Origin: Procambarus clarkii
Taxonomy: Eukaryota; Arthropoda; Malacostraca; Decapoda; Cambaridae
DNA length: 64,000 nt
Reading direction: 5' to 3'
NCBI RefSeq assembly: GCF_040958095.1
Contig: NC_091160.1
Span: 40,008,730 to 40,072,729, forward strand
In this document: one piece after another, positions 12,065 to 19,340 of the stretch
Layout: each line of letters begins with the position of its first letter
Numbering within the stretch: the stretch's first letter is position 1
Notes under the pieces: generated by a model
What the model was told of the DNA's origin: nothing
Databases searched by the model: none
The model's input: only the letters and a program-made list of their open reading frames with translations
Program-made: the position numbers and the translations under genes

Positions 12065-13890
12065 AGGGGGGGGAACCTTGATATAAGCTTATGTATTCTG
12101 TGATGTACTGGCTGCCTGTTCCCAACACAGCCAAATATTATTGCTATATTATGAATTAACAAGTCATTTATTGTTAGGCTCAAATTGCAAATGAAGAATG
12201 GTGATTATTTATGGACAATACATTGATGTAGACTGGCGATGAGCTGATAACAGGAAGTTACGTTTTCATTCAGCCTCTGCAGTGATTATTGCACTCTCAG
12301 CATATATATGACTAATACACCTGGAATTACAGTGGAGTCTATCACAATAGAACAGCTCAAGGCCAAGCAAAGTGAAAATTAAATATCAAAGGGGGAAAAA
12401 AGTAAAAGACATTGTAATGTGACAAATAAAAATATGCACTAAAGCCATGCATTAGAAACTGGAAAAGTGACAATGTTTGGGTTGATTGTGGACCACCATT
12501 AAGTCGAGACTTAAGTGAAAAGCACTCCTCCGAGAAGTGAAGGAGGCAAATAGAAGCTAGGTAACAGGCTGGACTGGGAAGGCAAAGAACAATGAGAAAC
12601 AAAAAATGAGAAGTCAGAAGTACATGTAACATAGCCCATTAAACTATTTAGAGTTCTCTATAATGAAATATATAGTGTCATATCAAAGCATTTTTCAAAA
12701 TACTGTAATATAATACAACTGCAAGAATTTTTAGTTTAGTTCATTTAGTATGCATCCCATATGAGAATGGGATATAAAACTGTATGGGGAATGGTGATTT
12801 TCAATTTAACTATACTGTACTGTATAAATAAAAACACAAATTATTTTAATAACACAATAGCAATATAAATAAATAATATCGCTCTATAATATCATTACCA
12901 AAAGAATAGTTCGAAGTAGTAACATAATGTACGTAACTTTTGAAAAATAAATACAATACTGTACATAAATAAAAAATAAAAGCTGGAACATTTAGATAAA
13001 TGTCAAATCCATTTTTGCCTTTCTTTTATTCAATGAATAAGAGCTAATGTTATACACTATAATCTCTTATCATAAAGAACAAAACATTTGTTATTCACCA
13101 TAGTCCAAGCTAACTGATAACACAAATAACTTCCGTATGGAACATCATGTCATGATGTTCTTGACTTGACTTGTAGTAACTAGTAACTTACTAGTTACTA
13201 GTATTATATGAGTATATATAATATTAAATAATAGTTATTATTACTACTACTGCACTACTATTATGCACAATGATAATGAGAGTATATAGAGGCCTTGCTC
13301 TTACTCCATTCTGCTCTATGTACCATACACTTATTAATGTGTTAAGTACTAAGGATATACATATAAACCCAGATAATTAATTTCTTTTATAGTTATCAGA
13401 ACAACCATATACAGCATCTAAAAACCAGTCTTGTTATAAATATATGAAAATCTATTTACTGTATGAAAACAAAATTGTATATATATATATAAATGTCATA
13501 ATTTATTTACATTATTTAGACAATTGAATCTGTCATGTAATTTTCATAAAATAAAAATGTGTGACAATTGCTGAATTCATTCAATATAGAACATTTTCCT
13601 CAATGTTCTAATTCGTTCATATGTCAAAAATGATTAAAGGTTTAAAATAGACCTAGGTGACACAACTTTATTTTGTTAATGGACAGTTTGAGGGGAGACA
13701 GCTCTGCCTTAGTGACTAGTTAGTTTAGTTCATTTATTATGCACCCCATACCCATCTTGTGGGCGGTAGTGGAAAGGGTTACAGAGGCACATAATGGGCT
13801 CAGGGACTGAACCCCACATTTCTTAAGTGACTAAAAGAACATTTTGTCAAAAAAGCAACCTTCAAATGGCGTGGTTCCGAACTCTGTCAT
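411..13890 (-). CDS. Multi-C2H2 zinc-finger protein gene, 3' part beyond the window
   Basis: Six exons joined in phase give 451 codons plus two bases before the gene leaves the window on the left. The product is probably a nuclear DNA- or RNA-binding regulator; I do not recognise the orthologue. Residues from the proposed Met: finger 1 C41/C44/H57/H61; a spacer with CPLPGC; finger 2 C97/C100/H113/H118; finger 3 C128/C131/H144/H148; a long acidic Ser/Glu/Asp-rich linker of about 220 residues; finger 4 C373/C376/H389/H394; finger 5 C403/C406/H419/H423; finger 6 C431/C434/H447/H451. Fingers 1, 2 and 4 are completed only across exon junctions, which strongly supports the model. Exons 2 to 6 are firm. 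Exon 1 rests on phase and a weak donor. The large introns hold minisatellites and SINEs. Confidence 0.75.
840..1643 (-). CDS. Zinc-finger gene exon 5 (finger 3, acidic linker, start of finger 4)
   Basis: This 804-nt exon is phase 0 on both sides. The acceptor is TACAG at 1648-1644 and the donor GTGGGT begins at 839. It opens with VYTCGECGKK, a complete finger 3 ending HFLAH. A roughly 220-residue acidic region with no predicted fold follows, containing repeated LLQNG/LLLNG-like short motifs. It ends inside finger 4 (CDKC...THKHQ). The linker could be a transactivation or protein-binding segment; that is inference from composition only. Confidence 0.85.
2435..2600. repeat. 32-bp minisatellite, about 5 copies
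   Basis: The unit begins TCCAGAGCATGAAGGGAACC and runs 32 bp. Three central copies are nearly identical and the right-hand ones are degenerate. It lies in intron 4 of the zinc-finger gene. The minus-strand frames it opens (LDCLASVPFM-like repeats) are repeat artefacts. Confidence 0.9.
4398..4670 (-). mobile_element. tRNA-derived SINE (family 1), full length
   Basis: Read on the minus strand it starts AGCAGTCTCCGTGGGGTAGTG, a tRNA-like head with A box TGGGGTAGTGG and B box GGTTCGTATCC. A body follows, then a GCCCGAAA(C/T)GCT-type tail module ending in a (TA)n run. The copy at 50,188-50,439 has the same head, body and tail. Confidence 0.85.
5804..5857 (-). CDS. Zinc-finger gene exon 4 (micro-exon completing finger 2)
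   Basis: This is a 54-nt exon, 18 codons, phase 0 on both sides. The acceptor is ACCATAG at 5864-5858 and the donor GTGAGC is at 5803. It supplies H113 and H118 (LHMERRH) for the cysteines in exon 3 and joins directly to VYTC of exon 5, giving normal finger spacing. The frame stays open past the donor for 17 more codons to a stop at 5750, so intron retention would give a short isoform ending KVLL. Confidence 0.8.
6152..8330. repeat. 2.2-kb G/A-rich minisatellite, 26-bp unit
   Basis: Two related blocks share a 26-bp period: a diverged one at 6152-6480 (GTCAGGGAGGTGTAGG type) and a large homogeneous one at about 6500-8330 (GACAAGGACATGAGGGCAGG type). Variants of 27 and 18 bp occur. The plus strand is almost pure purine with GGGG runs. 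As 26 is not a multiple of 3, all three minus frames stay open and spell the same 26-residue Pro/Cys/His/Leu repeat for up to 630 codons; it is not a gene. It lies in intron 3 of the zinc-finger gene. Confidence 0.95.
8910..9077 (-). CDS. Zinc-finger gene exon 3 (end of finger 1, start of finger 2)
   Basis: A 168-nt exon, phase 0 on both sides, with acceptor TTTCTGCAG ending at 9078 and donor GTAAAA starting at 8909. It begins VREALSHYRLH, which completes finger 1. A Cys/His-rich stretch follows (HKEH, CPLPGC) that could be an extra irregular zinc site. It ends in HFHCAYCCFTSTE, the cysteine half of finger 2. Confidence 0.85.
9250..9898 (+). mobile_element. Decayed LINE reverse-transcriptase fragment
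   Basis: Reading across frames gives SVLAPIMFTI, then FADDGILLGK (the catalytic FADD box), RGERDLGVVLDSKVSPEDHV and FRIAFKFVDEEML. This is the order of jockey-type RT motifs. Several stops and shifts show that it is old. It lies in intron 2 of the zinc-finger gene. Confidence 0.75.
9899..10765 (+). mobile_element. 3' end of an RNase H-bearing LINE (copy a)
   Basis: It begins with the end of an RNase H domain (WSPSHVG...DRADMLAKESA), followed by a CCHC-type knuckle (CQQNYSHTLRHYVMEC, out of frame in places). The end is AKYPQFANCR, a stop, then a 3'UTR finishing AATAAATGAACTAAACTAAC. RNase H next to RT is known for the I/R1-type LINE clades. Broken by several mutations. Confidence 0.75.
10989..11107 (-). 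CDS. Zinc-finger gene exon 2 (cysteine half of finger 1), GC donor
   Basis: The exon encodes an acidic lead (IDNENGEPAARVG) and then LQCRRCAASFLQ. Joined in phase to exon 3 it makes an exact C-X2-C-X12-H-X3-H finger. The donor is AG|GCAAGT, a textbook GC-AG intron. The acceptor reads TAGCAG, a NAGNAG tandem, so the exon may start at 11110 instead and add one residue (Ala). Confidence 0.75.
11635..11762 (-). mobile_element. SINE family 2 fragment inserted in SINE family 3
   Basis: Minus-orientated family 2 sequence, 5'-truncated, flanked by the direct repeat AAGAGTTA at 11,627-11,634 and 11,763-11,770. Removing 11,635-11,770 restores a body like that of the copy at 49.9 kb. Confidence 0.8.
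11818..12066. repeat. GAGT/GAGA microsatellite
   Basis: Interrupted GTGAGT and GAGA runs ending in a G run. Minus frames over it read as Ser/Leu/His/Thr repeats and are not genes. Confidence 0.95.
12131..13859. other. Intron 1 of the zinc-finger gene
   Basis: AT-rich. It contains two decayed minus-strand ends of the RNase H LINE 3'UTR (12,730-12,775 and 13,720-13,828), recognised by the reverse complement of AATAAATGAACTAAAC, and a perfect 27-nt palindrome at 13,174-13,200. Nothing else was recognised. Confidence 0.5.
13720..13828 (-). mobile_element. 3'UTR fragment of the RNase H LINE
   Basis: Reverse complement of the last roughly 100 bp of the element at 9899-10,765 (TAGTTTAGTTCATTTATTAT through CCCATCTTGTGGGCGGTAG to GGGACTGAACCCCACA). 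5'-truncated. Confidence 0.8.
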
Positions 13891-13931
13891 TTTGATGCAC
13901 AACCGCCCGATGATCCCAGGGCTGCCAACAC
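13860..13931 (-). CDS. Candidate first coding exon of the zinc-finger gene
   Basis: A good acceptor (TTTATTTTACAG ending at 13932) precedes about 41 nt of untranslated sequence and an ATG at 13890. The frame reads MTEFGTTPFE plus one base, and exon 2 needs exactly one base, giving Asp11. The donor GTTGCT at 13859 is weak. If unspliced, the frame stops nine codons later (KMFF). The start is therefore plausible but not certain. Confidence 0.45.
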
Positions 13932-14249
13932 CTGTAAAATAAACAAAGATGAAACTAACGCCAAAAAAATAGCGACGACTAAAAATATTGACTTGTGGGA
14001 TTGCTATGAACACTTGATGATATTTTAGAGTTAAATATTGCTTTAATGTATTACTAACCGCGATAATGGGCGTATTCCGAGTCCTGCACTGTTTACCAAA
14101 ACAGATGCATATCCGAAGCGTTGGTACGACTCGGCAAAACATGATCTCATTTTGTGTGAACTTCCTAAAATGTTAATGAAAATAATGTTAACAGTCTTTT
14201 GGAGAAACTTGCGCGGACTGTGTTCCAAATTACAGAACCTCTGCACACA

Positions 14250-14760
14250 AAGCGCCTGGCAGAGGGCGAGAAAATCACTAATTACAGAAATACAGCGAGT
14301 GCATCGGCTCCTCTCAGACTTGCTCTCGGTAAATCAATATGCCTTCTGCGAGCCCCATGAATTTTTCTCCAACTTCACATGAAATTTTGCCTAAAAACCC
14401 ACCCATGAACCCGACCGAGGCCTCAATCGGGGCTCTGGGTCTCCGAGGGGGGTTCCCACGCCGCTGGGGAAGGCTCACTCGCAAAGGGGACTCACCTGTC
14501 AATGGAAATTCATGGAGAAACGGGCGTTATAGTTTCCATGGTATGAGTTTGGCTGCGCAAGTCCTAATGCGGCCCAGATGGGGGGAGGAGGGAGCCTCTG
14601 CCCCGCCACCCATGTATCTCCATTCTATTTATACTCCCTCGTCCAACCTACATTTATACCGTTTTCGTGGGGGCAATATGCGGTTAATTGCAACCGGCCA
14701 TGTGAGCCGCCTAGCAATTGATCTATCTGGCACAGGTTGGGCCGCTAAACACTGATGGTT
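14250..14760 (-). promoter_or_regulatory. Candidate promoter region of the zinc-finger gene
   Basis: This stretch upstream of exon 1 is clearly richer in GC and CpG than its AT-rich surroundings (notably 14,380-14,760) and carries no recognisable repeat. An untranslated exon must lie upstream of the acceptor at 13,932, so a transcription start here is reasonable. No TATA box or CCAAT box can be assigned with confidence. Confidence 0.25.
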
Positions 14761-15204
14761 TAATTATATATTTATAAGGATTGATTCAGTCGTCAAGGCA
14801 GCCAAAATCTTGCATGCTGGCCGAGGAAGACTGCCATTATATACTGCCAGGGGAATGTAAATCTGTAAGTCCCGGTAGGGGTCATTGACCATAAGGGTGC
14901 TATAGGATATTAATGGGTTACGAGACAACGCCTCCTCTGTTATTTGCCCTTTAATCCTTCACTCAAGCTGAGCTCAATGATTTATATATAGATGTTCTTA
15001 TGATAAGGTCATTGATGGTGGCCTCGCTCGCTAGGTCGCAGTGGGCTCAGGAAGTATATTTGATTATTGGATCAGTATATCATTATGCACTTGCACCCGC
15101 GCGCCATTCTTACTGCTGCCTGTATTACTATATACACTCCGTGTACACACTTCACTTACTACCCTAACTACTAACTACCAAGGAATACGCACACATACAC
15201 ACCT

Positions 15205-15535
15205 TTCTCCTGAAGCCCACTTAAAAAGAATAACATCTGCGGCGTATGCGAGGCTGGCTAACATCAGAACTGCCTTCAGGAACCTGCGTAAGGAATCATT
15301 CAGAACTTTGTATACCACATATGTAAGACCAATCCTGGAGTATGCGGTCCCAGCATGGAGCCCGTACCTTGTCAAGCACAAGACGAAGTTGGAAATAGCT
15401 CAAGAGGCCGCCCTAGGCTAGTCCCAAAACTAAGAGGCATGAGTTACGAGGAAAGGCTGCGGGAAATGCACCTCGCGACACTAGAAGGCAGAAGAGTAAG
15501 GGGAGACATGATCACTACCTACAAAATCTAGTAAC
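15205..15535 (+). mobile_element. LINE RT C-terminal fragment
   Basis: Reads HLKRITSAAYARLANIRTAF, then KESFRTLYTTYVRPILEYA and a WSPYLVK box, nearly identical to the C-terminal part of the LINE at 19,341-21,827. It is frame-broken near 15,395 and stops at 15,535, where Penelope-like sequence begins. Confidence 0.8.
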
Positions 15536-15554
15536 TACCTACATTTCTAGTAAT

Positions 15555-16237
<683 letters not shown>

Positions 16238-16239
16238 TA

Positions 16240-17005
16240 GCAGTCTTCGTTGTAAACATATGTTATTGAATATGGCCGAAAAGGTAAGATTAATAATTCT
16301 AACACGAATTTTCTCAATATTTCTTATATTTCTTTTCGCTGTCGATAGTAATTGAAAAATCAATTCTCCAAAATTCATTTTTATTTCTAGTCTGACGCCT
16401 GAACGCGTTTCGTAATAACTTATTACATTTTCAAAGACTTTAGTTTACACACAACTGTAACCTGTAAACACGCAAAATACATCCATACTTATACTCGCAT
16501 TTGGGTGAGGTGATATGGTACAAAGGTTTTGGGGTGAGATGATTGACATTTACACATGATAGAACAGGAACCAATGGGTATAAAAACATAAGAATTGAAG
16601 TAACTGCAGAAGGCCTATTGGCCCATGATGGTTCCTCTTGATGCTTCTATATTGGTTCGAAGTCTTGAAGTGGGTAAATTGTACTTGTACATTAATTGGC
16701 TGTTGATTACTGGTGTTGACTTTTTGATGTGTAGTGCCTCGCAGATGTCGAGTATCGATGATTTTCTGTGTCGTTTGTTAAGACTTCTCTGGTGATGGTT
16801 TGGTTGTGAGAAGAGATTATATGTTCCTTGATGGCGCCCTGTTGCTTATGCATTGTTAATCGCCTAGAAAGAGATGTTGTTGTCTTGCCTATATACTGAG
16901 TTCTTTGGGGCTTACAGTCCCCAAGTGGGCATTTGAAGGCATAGACGACGTTGGTCTCCTTTAAGGCGTTCTGCTTTGTGTCTGGAGAGTTTTTCCATGA
17001 ATAAG
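16240..17005 (-). mobile_element. Penelope-like element, GIY-YIG domain and 3'UTR
   Basis: On the minus strand: ETNVVYAFKCPLGDC, QYIGKTTTSLSRRL and HKQQGAIKEHI (the GIY-YIG nuclease core, with VYAF and YIG), then EALHIKKS..., stops, and the same 3'UTR as at 15.6-16.1 kb. A linked GIY-YIG endonuclease is diagnostic of Penelope-like retroelements. No RT domain is present, so this is a 5'-truncated piece. Confidence 0.8.
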
Positions 17006-17047
17006 TTGGACTGGTTTTTTTTACTATAAAACCAAAAAAACGGCCAA

Positions 17048-17243
17048 TCTACTCATGAAAAACTCTCCAGACACAAAGCAGAACGCCTTGAAGGAGACCA
17101 ACGTCGTCTATGCCTTCAAATGCCCACTTGGGGACTGTAAGCCCCAAAGAACTCAGTATATAGGCAAGACAACAACGTCTCTTTCCAGGCGATTAACAAT
17201 GCATAAGCAACAGGGCGCCATCAAGGAACATATAATCTCTTAG
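17048..17243 (+). mobile_element. Penelope-like GIY-YIG fragment, inverted copy
   Basis: Encodes SPDTKQNALKETNVVYAFKC, then CKPQRTQYIGKTTTSLSRRL and KQQGAIKEHIIS, nearly identical to the minus-strand arm at 16,811-17,005. The two arms form a roughly 190-bp inverted repeat with a spacer of about 42 bp. Confidence 0.85.
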
Positions 17244-17249
17244 AGATTA

Positions 17250-17345
17250 TATGCTCCTTGAGATATGATAGAGCCCAGTAGGCTTAGGAATCTGCACAAC
17301 AGTTGATTGACCGTTGAGAGGCGGAACCAAAGAGCCAGAGCTCAA
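17250..17345 (+). mobile_element. LINE 3'-end fragment
   Basis: Matches the 3' end of the LINE at 19,341-21,827 (ATATGATAGAGCCCAGTAGG to AGAGCCAGAGCTCAACCCCC). Confidence 0.8.
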
Positions 17346-17545
17346 CCCCCGCAAGCACAAATAGGTACAACCCCCCCATCCCAGGAGGTGGACGTCCCGG
17401 CCCCGCACCTACGGGTTCCAGACAGAGATCGTCACAGCCCATTTCACCCGAGGCTCGCTTCCTTCATGACCCAGCACAAGGAAGAGCAATAATTATTAAT
17501 TACAACAATAATAATTATTATAATAATTATCATAATAATTTCATA

Positions 17546-17695
17546 ATTAGTAAACTGTGTCAACAAAATTATTCGCACACTCTCCGTCACTATGTGATGG
17601 AGTGCGAAAAGATACGTGAATTTAGAGACAATTCTGTAACCAATGTTCCAGCGATGTGTCAATATTTCATTCAAAATGATCTGCTACCAGAAATC
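17546..17695 (+). mobile_element. RNase H LINE 3'-region fragment (copy b)
   Basis: Same knuckle-encoding segment as at 10,258 and 18,217 (TAAACTGTGTCAACAAAATT to CTACCAGAAAT). It is fused at 17,696 to a minus-strand Penelope-like 3'UTR piece. Confidence 0.8.
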
Positions 17696-17875
17696 ACCGA
17701 AAGGGTAAGATTAATGATTCTGACACGAATCTTAATATTTCTTATGTTTTTCTTCAATGTCGAGGGAAGTTGAATAGTTAACTCGCCAAAGTTCATTTTC
17801 ACGCTATATTTATGGTCTGATGCCTAATGGAAGCGTTTCACAAGACACTCCTTATTTTCAAAGACAAATTTACCA
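17696..17875 (-). mobile_element. Penelope-like 3'UTR fragment
   Basis: Diverged minus-orientated copy of the 3'UTR seen at 16,270-16,440 (AAAGGGTAAGATTAATGATT, GCCAAAGTTCATTTT, TCTGATGCCTAATGGAAGCG). Confidence 0.65.
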
Positions 17876-18064
17876 TGTTGTTGTTATTGATTCAGCAACT
17901 GGGAACAAAAAGTTCCAAGCAGCACGGGCTATGGTGAGCCCGTAGTGGATTTACATGGCACAGGAGCGGGGCTGAAAAACTGGTGCAAAGTTCTAATAGC
18001 AGATTTGTGTTGAGTAATTAGAGGACGTAGATGATTTTGGGTAATAGGACCCCAAGCACAGATA
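17876..18064. repeat. Unclassified interspersed repeat
   Basis: Contains AGTTCCAAGCAGCACGGGCT and GGTGAGCCCGTAGTGG, which I recall as a repeat common in crayfish-type genomes; this rests on memory only. No coding content. Confidence 0.4.
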
Positions 18065-18068
18065 TTTA

Positions 18069-18853
18069 CCTATTGGATGATCCATAGATGTGTGGCTCTT
18101 CTTGCATGATAATATGATGATAGATGGAATTACTGGTGTCGATTTTACTTTTCCTTAGTTCTATCTATAAGTACCGTGCACTCATTATCTGCTGATGTAG
18201 ACCTGACCAAATGTAAACTGTGTCAACAAAATTATTCGCACACCCTCCGTCACTATGTGATGGAGTGCGAAAAGATACGTGAATTTAGAGACAATTCTAT
18301 AACCAATGTTCCAGCGATGTGTCAATATTTCATTAAAAATGATCTGCTACCAGAAATTTTAGCCAAATATCCCCAGTTTGCTAACTGTAGGTAGTAACTA
18401 AGTGATTGTAACCTATCCACCGCTGCCCACTGGATGGGGGGCGGTGTGCAGGACATCAAGTTTTTCATGCCCGAAACGCTTTGCGTAATAGTGGCTTTAG
18501 GCATTGTATGTACTAGCTCTACCTATAAGTCAACCAATCTTTGTAAAAATTTCTTGTATGTATGTACCTTACCTAAATAAACATTTTATTTTATTTTATT
18601 TATTATTTTATTTACATATCAATTGTGACACTAGCTCTCCACATATGTCAGTTGCTTAATTTAGAACCTGTACTTGAGGTCGATTTCGAACCCATTGTTG
18701 ATGTGATGATTTATTTTCAATTTTGTAACTTGCTTAGCTAAATGAATTGTGGGGTTCAGTCCCTGAGGCCATTATGTGCCTCTGTAACCCTTTCCACTAC
18801 CGCCCACAAGATGGGTATGGGGTGTATAATAAATGAACTAAACTAACTAACCA
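18069..18853 (+). mobile_element. RNase H LINE 3' end with 5' inversion (copy c)
   Basis: From 18,178 it runs forward: SADVDLTKCKLCQQNYSHTL, MECEKIREF, ILAKYPQFANCR, stop, and a 3'UTR ending AATAAATGAACTAAACTAAC. To its left, 18,069-18,160 is the reverse complement of the segment that should come just before it (compare 10,075-10,165), with about 60 bp lost at the joint. A 158-bp SINE-tail unit is inserted at 18,460. Confidence 0.8.
18460..18617 (+). mobile_element. Headless SINE-tail unit inserted in a LINE 3'UTR
   Basis: Begins near ATGCCCGAAACGCTTTGCG and ends in a TTATTTTATT-rich tail. ATCAA occurs on both sides (18,455-18,459 and 18,618-18,622). No tRNA-like head is present. Confidence 0.7.
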
Positions 18854-19340
18854 GTTAACATTGTAAAGTGCATTTGTAAGATTGCCTAAAGCTGATTCAC
18901 TGTAACCTGAAAGTAAGTTTCTTGCTTTTTGGTGGTGTTATGTCCATGTTCGCTATGAGAAAGGTAGGATAGTGGTCAGTTGTTCTGTCGTAGATTATAC
19001 CAGATACAAGGGGAGCTGTTATGCTAGTCCATATGTGATCCAAGGTAGTGGCTGATGTTTGAGTGACTCGGGTAGGTTTGGTGATTGTGGGGATTAGCAT
19101 ACAGGAGTTCATGCTGTTAAGGAAATAGTCAACTTGAGAGCAATTTTGTTGACCCAGGTCAATATTGAAATCTTCTCCCAGAATGATGTGGTTTTTGTTG
19201 AGATTGTTGTTTATAATGAGATTCCTTAGGTTATCTGAGAATGAAGCTATATTAGTATTGGGAAATCTATAGATGGCTCCAATAGTCAAGGAGGATTTAA
19301 GGGATTTAATTGTAAACTGAGCAAAAGTATATTCACAGTA

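Larger units (their letters stand above)
11503..12130 (+). mobile_element. tRNA-derived SINE (family 3) carrying a SINE insertion and a microsatellite
   Basis: The head contains the B box GGTTCGAACCC at about 11,552. The same head and body recur at 49,850-50,100. This copy is opened at 11,635 by a piece of SINE family 2 and contains a GA/GT microsatellite (11,818-12,066) before its closing segment (AACCTTGATATAAGC... to CCCAACACAGCCAA). Confidence 0.7.

Noticed and set aside
11788-12183. Ser/Leu/His-rich minus-strand frames
   Set aside because: Translation of the GAGT/GAGA microsatellite.
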